Assembly (NCBI GenBank): GCA_020137815.1
Contig: CM035354.1
Location: 4,003,342 to 4,067,341 of the forward strand
Length of the DNA: 64,000 nt
Direction of reading: 5' to 3'
From: Hormiphora californensis
Lineage: Eukaryota; Ctenophora; Tentaculata; Cydippida; Pleurobrachiidae
In this document: in pieces, positions 38,331 through 64,000 of the stretch
Position numbering within the stretch: position 1 is the first letter of the stretch
Layout of the letters: every line of letters starts with the position of its first letter
Position numbers and translations under genes: made by a program
The notes under the pieces: model-generated
The model's input: only the letters and a program-made list of their open reading frames with translations
Database searches by the model: none
Told to the model about the DNA's origin: nothing

Positions 38331-41300
38331 ATGCTTCTACTTGTATTCTTAACATTCGGGTTCGCCCAAGGACAGAAAATTGGTAGGTCTTCCCACTCCG
38401 ATTAGATTGTAGTTTGTAGAATTAACTTTCAAAACCCTTGTTTAACCCGATCGTCCCCGAACCATTCACCTCCCCTGCCTGTCCCCTAAAATTGTTTAAT
38501 TCCCCCCTGGCATCCTCTTCCATCAATGTACTAATCCCCCTATCTCCCCCACAGTTGTCGAGGAGCGACCGGAGGTGGAGGTGAAATGCCCAGAGGAGGT
38601 GATACATACTGACAAGGGCCGGTTTACCTGGGTTACTGCCTCTACTGGGGTCAAGGTCATGTCCATCTGCCCTCATGGATCGGCCCTGGATAGTGAATCC
38701 AATAAGGTAACACGACTTAGAAACTTGTCTTCTTTAAAGTCTACCATGATCGTCCATGTGTTGTCTTGCCATGTTATCCCCCAACGTTATCCAGTACAGT
38801 CTGGCGCCGCGACTCTATCTGAGCGCACTGTCGAATCAAATGGGGTATGGCGCTGCCATACAGACGTTACCAACGTCAAACAATGTTTGACTCAAACATT
38901 GTAACTTGGTTATTACTTTACCATGGAAAAGTTGGGGTACTTTAGATTGCCTCCCTCTCTCCAAAGGTAAAGGAGGGCTAGAACATAACAAGAACTTTCC
39001 ACTTTCTCTACGTTGCAATTTTATTGGATATCGCATTATGTTCTCACGGAAAATATATGTAATGTGTTGAAATGTTACTTAATGGGTAGCCTAGACCCTA
39101 CCTCCATCTTTCTCTCTATCTCTCTCTCCCTCTCTCCCTCGCTACAGGTAGCCTAGATAAGACCCTTACATCCTCTCCCGTAAATGTCGACATAGTCGTC
39201 TCGCCAATATATCCTAAATAATATTCTAGTCGCTGACAACTTAAAGTCGGCAGACCTAACATCATCGTCATATCTGTGTCTTGTTAGGAACAACACATTA
39301 TCTCTCCACAACTCGCTCGCTCCCTCACCTAACAGATGTATCCTAACTGCAGGGTTATGCCACCCGAAGCTGTCTCCCCACCGATGATGGTATTGCAGTA
39401 TGGTCCGCACCTGACATCTCACAGTGTCTCTACCGCAACCTCCTCACACAACAACTGGAGACACTTGGTCAAGTGGAGGTCACGCACACAAATGCTATTG
39501 AAGTAGCGGGCCAGGTCCTGGATCTAACGGAGCAATCTAAAAAGGTAGAATGATCCTATACTACAATATTGTCGTCAATTATTCCATTAGAACCGTTAAA
39601 TTCCTGTTTATTTATTTTAAAAGCTTGTGAATTTCAATTCGGTAATGCAGCCCCTTAATTCCCCCCCCCCCCCTGCAGTTTGACGAGACAGGTGTTACCA
39701 TGGTAACGGGGATCATGGAGAAGTTGGTGGCAGCAGGAAACCAGAACTCTACCATTCAACTCGCTAAAACTCTCAGCAACCTTCTTGAGGTATTCTAATA
39801 CATTGAACCCACAGGGATGAAAGGATTAAAATTGAAAAAGTTTATCATCTCAACACTTATTCACTCGGACCATCTCTGATACCATTTCAACATATTCTGA
39901 TACCATTTCAACAATTCAACATGTTCTATTACGTCATATCATTTCAACATTTTCTCGCTCTCTCCAAAGTGTGAGGTAGTGATGTCCCAAAAGTCCCTGT
40001 GAATCACCTCAGTACTAAATAGTCTCTTTCTATTGTAACACATTACCCCTGACAGTATAACCGCAATGAAACACGTTACCAGCATACCCAGAAATACATT
40101 GGAGTTGAGGACAACAGTGTCAGCAATAATCAAGTCCGTTACCGCCCCCTCATCTATGGGGGGTTCTGTCTCCTCTGGGCTGCATAGTTCCTCTCTGTCG
40201 CAGGTGTTTAGAAGGGTTTCTAAGGAGGATAATGTCCTTCCACCTCCTCTCAGTATCACTTCTCTTTCGTTGGCAAACACCTGGAAGGGAGGCATTGGGA
40301 ATGTAGGTTCAAACAGAGGGGGATAGAGATGAATATTAAACCTGAAGACTCGAATCAAGACACAGGGACACAGACAAAAGACACACTTTGCCACATAGAC
40401 ACAGAGAAAAAGACATAGAGAAAAATAAACAGAGAGATCACACAACTAACCTTGATTGTCTCCTCGCCGCTGGTTTTATTCCTCAGCAGCAGGAAAGCCA
40501 CATTAGCTGTAAATGGCTCTACTGTACTAAGATTTAGTAGCCCCATCTCCTCATTCCACCACGCATTACTCCACACCCTCATATAGCCCCAGATAGTCCA
40601 CTAGAGGGAGGATAGAGTGGGTAAATCTGAGGTTTATAGGGTGTCTCACTCCGCAAGCTTTCCACTAACATCCTCAACCAGCACACACGCCAAATCGGTT
40701 GCTATGGGGTTCCCAGAATAAGTGGAGAAATACTGCTCTTGTTCTAATATAAGGTTGAGGATCTCCAACATGTCTGCCGTGAAGAACTCGCAGAACCTCG
40801 CCTCGCTTGACTCGGTAGGTGAGGCGAGGGAAAAGGCGCACAACGAAAACAGGTCTATAACATCCTCTCCTCGCACCTGGAATCCTAATGATTCGCTAAG
40901 CGGCACCATCAGCTTGAGTCTGTACTGGGCTGTGGCATGGAACCTCTCAAACGCATCTTGAAACAATTCCCTCTGGTCGGTGTAGGCTGGACAATCCTCG
41001 AATATTGAGAGGATTCCCTCATCGTCCTGTATGGAGAAGGGCTGGAACCCCGTCCATGAGATGTTATCCATGGTGGATGCAGGGGATAGTGGTCCCTCTC
41101 CCTCGAACAACCCAAACAGAAAGGAAGAGGCGCTCTGACTGGTGCCCTGGTGTTACACGCGTGTTATAAAGGGTTGGGTAGTAGGCCGGGAAGAGATCAG
41201 GAAACACCTTCTTCCATCTTTTAGCAGAGGTGATACAGCTCCAACATTCCCTCTGGAACCAAGTTATCATCACTATTGTAGTTGGCACCCTGCCAGTCTA

Positions 41301-44300
41301 GTAACCATGGTAACGGTGCTTCCTCCGCAAGCTTTTTAGCTAACTCCTGCATTCCGGTAGCCTGGTCGCCCATGTTGCTGCTCCCTTGTCTAGCTATGAG
41401 GTACAATGAGACTGGCTCCAGGTCCTCTCCAAGGGGTGGAGAGGTAGTGATGTCACCCCTTACTAGCTCATACGGTGTCCATCGGCCCACTACAGGGTGG
41501 GAACCACGTTCCAGAGGCTGGGAATCATTTTTCAGTGTGGTGAGGTCTTGGAAGTAACTTGGCAGTGCTGTGAGATTTTGGGAATCACTTCCCGTTGTGA
41601 GATTTTGGGAATCACTTTCTAGTGTTGTGGCATTTTGAGAATCAATTTGCAGTGCTGTGAGATTCAGAGACTCATTTTCCAATTCTGGGACAGGTTGGGA
41701 ATGACTTTTCAGGACTATACATGGTATCAAGATAAGAAGAGACAACATTTGTACATTGAATAATGGTCGCCCACTCATCACGATAATCCACCCCTGTCTC
41801 TCTCTCTCTCTCTATCTTCTATCTCTATCTCCCTCTCTCTCTATCTCCCTCCCTGCCTCTTGCTCACACAACTCTGCACTAAACGCACGTGTGTCTCAAC
41901 TTACATCTCGCTTACATCCCGACAATAAGATGATGTTAGCTCATAGCGTCACCGTCTCGTTGCAAATGAGCCAATTCACTATGGTAACCATGGTAACCGA
42001 ACTAGAAACACTAAACATCATGGTAACCCCTGTATATCCCCCAGGTAAATGGCGACGTGTTGGCTGCCTCCCAGGCGAAGGATGGCACCGCTGACCGGCT
42101 AGTATCCACAGTAGAGGGGGTTGCTAGTATGGTAGCAACCAACTCTACAGTACAGACTGTCACTACTACCAACCTGGAGATGAGTGCCGCTGTGGCAGGG
42201 GGTAGTAATGTTACGTTGAGTGTGGAGGGGACTCAGTTTACCTTGCCAGAGGGAGTGGGTGGGGATAAACCTGTCTTTCTTGTGAAATACAGCAGCAACA
42301 AGGTGAGTTTTTGTTGTTTTTCTCTTTTTCATTCATGGATTCATCTCTTATAACTTTCTGAGATGAACAGCTCTACCATTTTCTAATCTTGCTAATCTTC
42401 CCTAATCCCCACTTCATCCCCAGTTGTTCCTCTCGAATGTTGGAACGGCAGAAGAGGTTTTGGCGACCTTCATTAATTCCACAGAGAAGAGTGAAGAGTT
42501 CCTGAATACTGCCATTATCTCTGCTGGTGTGCAGAACACCAATATTACTGGACTTACCACCCCTCTCTCACTGACTATGAATACTGTGACTCCAGTAAGT
42601 ATACTTACCACCCCTCTCTCATTGGCCATGAACACTGTGACTCCTGTAAGTAATTACTACCCCTCTCACTGACAATGAAAACTGTGAGAAAAAGATGATT
42701 TTTAAGTATCACCCCTCTAAAAGACCAGACTGGCTGCTCTACATGTACTCAATGTAGATTGCAATCATCCCAACTAACCAATATCTCCTTCTTCCAGGGT
42801 GCGAAGGGAGCCCGGTGTGTTTACTACATTCCCGGCACTGGGGGAGGAGAGTGGTCAGGGGAGGGCCTGACGACCACTGTTGGACAAGATGGTACCGTCA
42901 CCTGTACCTCAACCCATCTGACAAGCTTTGCAGTGATCATGATAATGGATCCAGAGACACATGAGGAAACTGGTATGGAGTTAGCTCTCTTTCTCTTTCT
43001 CGTTATCCCCCTCTCTCACCTCGTGTGCCATGTTGCTCACGTCCCCCTCACACCCCTTAACATCACCCCTCCCTCCCAGGTGTTCACATGGCCATCATGA
43101 CGATGTTATCCTACGCGTGTATCTTCGTCTCCCTTGTCGGTCTCCTCCTCACCATCTTCGCCCTCTCCCTACAACGGACCCTCTGGAGACTTGACATGAC
43201 CAAAGTTCATGTTTGGTTGTCTGTGTCCCTGTTTGCTGGATACCTAACATTCCTCCTTGGTATAGACCAGACTTCATCTGAGGTTCTCTGTCTTGTTACT
43301 GCTTCTCTTCTTCACTTCTTCTTTCTGGGGGCCTTCACCTGGATGGCAATTGAGGCTTACACCCTCTACCTTCAGGTATGTTTTGTTCAACCCCTTTTTA
43401 TTTGCGGGGTGTAAGGAAACAGGGCAACTCAAGGTTAGATCGGCCGCTGTAAAGTGACAATTATACCTTTTGAAGGATTACAGTTTAATCCCTCAATTTC
43501 TATACCCCTCCGAACTTTACTTCAATTCAAGGCTCAATACAAGTAACATTAGTAACACACACTACCATTATCCTTTACTAACAAGTAACACACTATCTCC
43601 CGATCAGTTTGTCAAGGTGTTCCCGAGCTATACGCCTCACTTTATCTCAAAATGTCACGTGGTGGCCCTGCTGGTACCTCTAGCTATATCTGGAGGATTT
43701 CTAACTGCTGCCCTGACAACGGATTCCGTGTCAACTTATTATGAGGTTTGTTGATTCGTGATTTGGACTATGAAATACATTGGTAGCATGGCATGGACTA
43801 TGAAGCATCTATCTCCAGCAGTGCTGGGCCAGCACAATATTCTGAGGACATGAGTTCCCAATCGTCCTCGTAGTAACATCCCTTATCACTAGGTGCAAAG
43901 GTATTGCTGGATCAAATCGTACACCCTCTACTATGGGTTTGTGTTGCCAGTCCTAGTGATAATCACTGCAAACCTGTCCCTCTTCATCTACGTAGCTAGA
44001 GCTATTTATCGAGTGGTGTCTCTTAACAAGGATGACAAGAGCGTCAGTCAGGTAATTATTAACGAATTGATTAATTATTTATTTAATTAGATGAATGCCT
44101 ATTGCTATAATGAACTTTCTCATCCACCACCTTCCATCATATTGTGGGTGCCAGACATAAATGAAATAGTGAAACACAGCCCCCGAATTAACTCCCTTCT
44201 CCAGGCGTCTGTGCAGCTCCGTGCGGCTGTTTCCGTACTGGTAGTGCTTGGTATTACGTGGCTGGTTGGAGCGTTCACCTTCGGAACTACATCCCTTGTT

Positions 44301-45473
44301 TTCCAATACGTCTTTGTAGTTCTAAACGGTCTGCAGGTACGTAGCATAGTGTCCTACAATGTAGCACTTCTCCTTTCTCCCTGCAGTTCCCCCTGCCCTC
44401 CCAACACCAAGTTCTCATAAAACTTCGGAGCATACCCCTTTTCCTTTTTGAATTGTGAAACTTGTACTCGCACAAAACCACATACCTTACGTAATGAATG
44501 TAACCACGTTGCAGGGATTCTGTATATTCCTGTTCCACGTGTTATTGAAGCCGGAAGTAAGGAAGAGGTGGTACAACAGCTTTATGGATATCAGTAACAG
44601 CTGGTCCACCAACTCAAACGCTCTAAAATCTCAGTCATTCCACCGGGCTCAGAAATACCAGGTACACACTAATAGATAGAGATCTGACTCAATAATTATA
44701 GAGAATATTATACCTAGTAGACAATTCTCAGTTAAGTAGCAATAATCTACAAGCCTCTAGTTTTCGAATTCACAGTACGGTGACACAAAAGTTACATTTC
44801 ACGCGGTGACACAAGAGCTGAGAGAAACTAATACCAATAATCCAGGTACAACAACTGAGAGGAGGAGGGGACACGACCAATTCACCAATGAGTACTTTGA
44901 GGCCTGGTGTGGGTTCTTTCTCTAGTGGCGCCTCAAATCGTCCCCTTCTTGACAAACGATCTACCTTCCAATCCAGCTCCTGCAACGAGGTAGGTGCAGT
45001 GGTATTATCAGCTGTTAACAGTACTGGACGTTCTGTTCTTCTTCGTTGAGGCTGCCTCATACCCCGTAGGCGTACTATTCTGTAAAGGGTCTTCTTTCAA
45101 ACTCTGACTCCAAATGTGAAATGTCATCATGACGACCCCCCTAATTCTGACCCTAAATCCTGGTTAATATTTTCAGTATGCCACGATAGAGAGTAGACCG
45201 AGCTCAGTGAGCAGTGGAATAAGTGGAGCTGATAACGCTGTCTCAATGACGCCCCTGATAAAAGCCCACCCACCCTCCCCTCCATCCACTAAGCGGCCCC
45301 TCAGTACGGTGGCCAGTCTGGATGTACCCTCCTCACCGGGCCTCCCCTCAACCCAGGGAGAGAGTGATACAGAGGGAGGGTATGCCTTTAGTCCTGTGTG
45401 TTACCCTGAATCCTGGAGATATAACCCTTTAGCAGAACAACAGGATCCCCTGGAGATCGAGAAAGCTGTGTGA
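38331..45473 (+). CDS. adhesion-class (B2) GPCR with HormR, GAIN, GPS and seven-transmembrane domains
   Basis: Twelve exons with matching phases: 38331-38382 (signal peptide MLLLVFLTFGFAQG), 38555-38706, 39353-39544, 39679-39789, 42045-42302, 42424-42594, 42798-42972, 43080-43375, 43608-43745, 43893-44051, 44205-44336, 44515-44661, with a tail exon 45177-45473; about 759 residues. Exons 2-3 form the hormone-receptor motif (CPEE, GRFTW, ICPHG, ATRSC, WSAPDISQC). Exons 4-6 are the GAIN fold. Exon 7 has the GPS (CVYY, WSGEG, THLTSFAVIM). The 7TM has FLLGAFTWMAIEAYTLYLQ in TM3, RYCW in ECL2, LGITWLVGAF in TM6 and YVFVVLNGLQGF in TM7. The tail is Ser/Pro-rich. The tethered-agonist mechanism follows from the family; ligand and G protein are unknown. 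No frame breaks. Confidence 0.93.
39939..41781 (-). pseudogene. MINPP1-type multiple inositol polyphosphate phosphatase homologue, catalytically dead and frame-broken
   Basis: It lies antisense inside the 39790-42044 intron of the adhesion GPCR. Exon 1 is 41781-40670; exons 40600-40451 and 40280-39939 follow, with GTTAGT donors and phase 0 joins. It has a signal peptide (MLSLLILIPCIVL), an Asn/Thr/Ser-rich run with several N-glycosylation sequons, then the histidine-phosphatase fold: YLIARQGSSN in place of RHGxR, LVPEG, VFPDLF, FLFGLF, GNPIATDLACVLVED, PFTANVAFLLL and VFANEREV, and a C-terminal membrane span (VFLGMLVTCFIAVILSGVMC). The catalytic His is replaced by Gln (CAA, 41386-41388) and the second-motif HAE segment is missing. 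The frame steps forward by one base near 41218-41232 and at 41145-41147. Either a pseudogene or a pseudoenzyme with sequence errors. Confidence 0.75.
42555..42690. repeat. 51-bp tandem duplication spanning a 5' splice site
   Basis: The end of GAIN exon 42424-42594 with its donor (CCA|GTAAGT) is repeated with a 51-bp offset, giving a second donor at 42646 (CCT|GTAAGT). A third, decayed copy follows. Using the second donor adds 17 in-frame codons (a near copy of TTPLSLTMNTVTP). Confidence 0.85.
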
Positions 45474-45510
45474 ACAATATGAGGCAACCACAACTCGATA
45501 TTAGACCACT

Positions 45511-45642
45511 TTAGGATGTTTGATGTTCAAGATTTCTGATCCAGGATGTTTAATGTTCAAGATTTCTGATCCAGGATGTTTGATGTTCAAGATTTCTGAT
45601 CCAGGATGTTTGATGTTCAAGAATTCTGATCCAGGATGTTTC
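45511..45642. repeat. 30-bp tandem repeat in the adhesion GPCR 3' UTR
   Basis: Four 30-bp units (core GATGTTCAAGATTTCTGATC) begin 38 bases past the stop codon. Too short and stop-containing to code. Likely in the 3' UTR. Confidence 0.85.
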
Positions 45643-46458
45643 ATGATGACGTAATGATGCGAAAAGATAAACAGTTTTTGTATGTTTTTAACCGCATGAA
45701 CTCTGTCAGAGCATTGGATTTAGCCTGACAGCATGAACTGGTACAAATAATTAGAAATGGACAAGTTTTGGGCCGTCTCTGTCGATACTCGTTAGAAAAA
45801 GAAAAAGACTTTAAGTGCAATTAGAACTACGGACTTTAAACCTGAGAACTGAGAAGTTTTGAAATGGACAACAATTTAATTTAATTGAAGACAATTTATT
45901 GTTAAATCTTGTTAAAATTTATTTGTTCAAGCTTTAAAAATCTCGTTTAACTTCCTCTGTCTGGCTGAAAATTGTTATCTTGGCTCCCCTTCAGTATGCT
46001 TATAGCCTTATACTGTCATGGTGAGTTATAAAACCGAGGTCAGCAATCGATTTTGATTGGCTAATTTTCTACACGCGCAAATGGTACGCCGCGCATTTCG
46101 TGAAGAATTTGGCGCGCGCGAGAAATCTATCTAAAAAACGTGTGTGATCTGAAATCCAAAAATGTTCAAATTTTTTCCGCGTTCGTTTTTGAAAACTCAA
46201 AAAATGCTGCCTTAACGTTTAACCCACACTTCAACGTATAAAAACGTTGGTTTTGACTCACCTGCAGCCCCTAGAACCTGCTTGTGGGGGATCCATCTCC
46301 TATAATACCCCACACCTGACACCCCTAGCCTCTGTCACCAAGGGACTTGCTGCCTGCTGGGTCGATACGAAGGTCCAGCGCCGTCCCTGCAGATTACTAA
46401 GTACTCTTAAATTTTTCAGATTAGGTTATTTGTTATGTGATTAGGAAACTCAGTACGA
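45643..46458. other. intergenic stretch and probable kinase promoter
   Basis: Downstream part contains an inverted CCAAT box (GATTGGC near 46055) and an E2F-type site TTTGGCGC at 46108-46115 within a GCGCGCG patch. The kinase start Met is at 46459. The motifs are seen; use as a promoter is inferred. A 65-codon open frame at 46247-46444 has no recognisable features. Confidence 0.35.
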
Positions 46459-57630
<11,172 letters not shown>

Positions 57631-58049
57631 GTTTGGCGATCATTTATTAATGATTTCTTTGATTTCAACGAGATTTTGTGAACTTTTTTGAACACTCTTT
57701 GGTTCACCGAAAATAATCTTTCTTTAGCACGGAAAATGGATACATTTGGTTGTTCCTATGGCGACTATTTGAATACCTCAAATTCATCATCTTGCAAGAA
57801 TGAGCCAGCAAGTTGAGTGTGAGTGAGATTGCAAGTCGTCCTTTTTTCAGCGTGTGTGCGTGAGGGCGTGTGTTTGTGTGTGACTACTATTGGCCAATCA
57901 CTTAGCCCTCGATGAATTATTAATGGTACTGCAACTGCATGCTGGATCAGATATGAAAATTAGTGGCACAATTAATACTGTTTTTCCACAGAATACGGTA
58001 CAGGCGGTCAGACCAGCATTTGGTTATAACAAAGTGATAACCTGGAGGA

Positions 58050-58135
58050 GATGGTAACCATGGTAACGATGTGTGGTATCCATGGTAACGATGTGTGGTA
58101 TCCATGGTAACTAGGAGTGGTAACCATGGTAACGA
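58050..58135. repeat. 22-bp tandem repeat with four X-box-like palindromes
   Basis: GTAACCATGGTAAC at 58054 and 58120, and GTATCCATGGTAAC at 58076 and 58098, all match GTHNYYATRRNAAC. Located downstream of the last kinase exon I can support. Confidence 0.75.
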
Positions 58136-58139
58136 AGTG

Positions 58140-62492
<4,353 letters not shown>

Positions 62493-62564
62493 ATGAGTAC
62501 GGACTATCAGATTCGACCATTGATTCCTGGGGATATTGCTGAGCTGAAAGCCCTTCACGCACAG
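62493..62564 (+). CDS. first exon of a GNAT N-acetyltransferase (NAA50/NAA60-like), partial
   Basis: Met at 62493 begins a 24-codon exon: MSTDYQIRPLIPGDIAELKA then LHAQ, ending at CAG|GTACAA in phase 0. The pattern IRPL-x-PGDI-x-x-L(K)x-L is the usual opening beta strand and helix of GNAT acetyltransferases, and resembles NAA60 and NAA50, where FPV/FPI-Y follows. The remaining exons are not in the window. It could be another GNAT subfamily. A tetranucleotide repeat lies right behind the donor. Confidence 0.45.
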
Positions 62565-62597
62565 GTACAATGATCTGCATTTAGTAAGGTTTTACAG

Positions 62598-62603
62598 ACA
62601 GAA

Positions 62604-62702
<99 letters not shown>

Positions 62703-62720
62703 CAGACAGACAGACAGACA
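62598..62720. repeat. (ACAG)n microsatellite
   Basis: About 30 copies of ACAG with one AAGC interruption, in the first intron of the acetyltransferase gene. Confidence 0.97.
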
Positions 62721-63100
62721 ACTATATAATACATATTCGTATACCTGAAATCTCGTTATCACAGCCGCTGCTTGTTCATGGTACGCTTCACTGGACATTG
62801 TGCGCTTCACTGTATTGTTGTGTATTGTTCGGTATAAAAACAGTGGCCGCTATGGAGCTGTTATAAGTGAATAATACCATTTCAATGTACATACTTATGT
62901 GCGGGCAGTCATGCAGGAAGTGTATAATAGGAGGGACACTTTTTCTGAGAATAAAAATGTGTTTTAAGCATTGTGAAACAGTCATGTTCTATCGTGTAAA
63001 AACATTGATGATAGATGAGGCGGCCTTAATAATAAGACTAGGACTGACCGTGACTACGAATAACAACTCAACCCAAGATTTTAGGAACATTTTCCATGAC

Positions 63101-64000
63101 ATCTCCCCAATATCCCTAACATCTCCCCAATATCCCTAACATCTCCCCAATATCCCTAACATCTCCCCAATATCCCTAACATCTCCCCAATATCCCTAAC
63201 ATCTCCCCAATATCCCTAACATCTCCCCAATATCCCTAACATCTCCCCAATATCCCTAACATCTCCCCAATATCCCTAACATCTCCCCAATATCCCTAAC
63301 ATCTCCCCAATATCCCTAACATCTCCCCAATATCCCTAACATCTCCCCAATATCCCTAACATCTCCCCAATATCCCTAACATCTCCCCAATATCCCTAAC
63401 ATCTCCCCAATATCCCTAACATCTCCCCAATATCCCTAACATCTCCCCAATATCCCTAACATCTCCCCAATATCCCTAACATCTCCCCAATATCCCTAAC
63501 ATCTCCCCAATATCCCTAACATCTCCCCAATATCCCTAACATCTCCCCAATATCCCTAACATCTCCCCAATATCCCTAACATCTCCCCAATATCCCTAAC
63601 ATCTCCCCAATATCCCTAACATCTCCCCAATATCCCTAACATCTCCCCAATATCCCTAACATCTCCCCAATATCCCTAACATCTCCCCAATAGTCTCCCT
63701 AACATCTCCCCAATATCCCTAACATCTCCCCAATATCCCTAACATCTCCCCAATATCCCTAACATCTCCCCCAATTGTTTCCCTAACATCTCCCCAATAT
63801 CCCTAACATCTCCCCAATATCCCTAACATCTCTCCAATATCCCTAACATCTCCCCAATATCCCTAACATCTCCCCAATATCCCTAACATCTCCCCAATAT
63901 CCCTAACATCTCCCCAATATCCCTAACATCTCCCCAATATCCCTAACATCTCCCCAATATCACTAACATCTCCCCAATATCCCTAACATCTCCCCAATAT
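63101..64000. repeat. 20-bp satellite, ~45 units to the window end
   Basis: Unit ATCTCCCCAATATCCCTAAC in head-to-tail order, continuing past the window. Mostly identical copies, with variants near 63692, 63770, 63830 and 63960. On the other strand each unit carries GTTAGGG and a GGGG run. Position in the first intron of the acetyltransferase gene, if that gene continues. Confidence 0.97.

Noticed and set aside
40601-40669. Two additional frame breaks in the MINPP-like gene
   Set aside because: A 69-bp intron with the GTTAGT donor at 40669 joins the frames without any shift.
63101-64000. CRISPR array
   Set aside because: Units are contiguous 20-bp repeats without unique spacers, in an animal genome.
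63101-64000. True telomere at the window end
   Set aside because: TTAGGG occurs only once per 20-bp unit and is never tandem; a satellite is the simpler reading.

Overview
This is nuclear DNA of an invertebrate animal. Its genes have many short exons with GT-AG introns in consistent phase. It encodes an adhesion-class GPCR with HormR, GAIN, GPS and 7TM parts, a rhodopsin-class GPCR, C-type-lectin and pentraxin domains, a DRAK/STK17-type kinase and a LINE. About a fifth of the window is simple (CT/GA) or tandem repeat. I cannot name the species or phylum from sequence alone.

Layout. 1.1-8.8 kb (+): a secreted multidomain protein with a signal peptide, an EB/EGF-like knot, two C-type lectin domains, a fibrinogen-like N lobe and a pentraxin-like domain. 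9.0-10.5 kb (-): an acid-sphingomyelinase/endopolyphosphatase-type phosphoesterase. 12.6-13.8 kb (-): a rhodopsin-class GPCR. 14-25 kb: a mobile-element and tandem-repeat desert holding an 8-bp-TSD element with an internal palindromic array, two foldback MITEs and a ~470-bp array. 26.5-28.4 kb (-): a five-exon gene resembling LINE ORF1p. 29.4-31.3 kb (+): a doubtful acidic secreted protein. 34.3-45.5 kb (+): the adhesion GPCR, which has two phase-compatible signal-peptide starts; an antisense, apparently inactive MINPP1-type histidine phosphatase is nested in one of its introns. 46.5-57.6 kb (+): the STK17/DRAK-like kinase, with a LINE having two long open frames inserted antisense in an intron. 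62.5 kb (+): first exon of a GNAT acetyltransferase. 63.1-64.0 kb: a 20-bp satellite carrying one TTAGGG-like word per unit.

There is no operon-like logic. The shared theme is extracellular recognition (two lectin-type multidomain genes on the same strand, one of them a receptor). Three minus-strand genes (phosphoesterase, class A GPCR, MINPP-like) carry reading-frame breaks that can all be read as one extra base, whereas the spliced plus-strand genes are clean. That contrast, the exonised ORF1p-like gene, the alternative starts of the adhesion GPCR and the abundance of an X-box-like palindrome are the points most worth following up.
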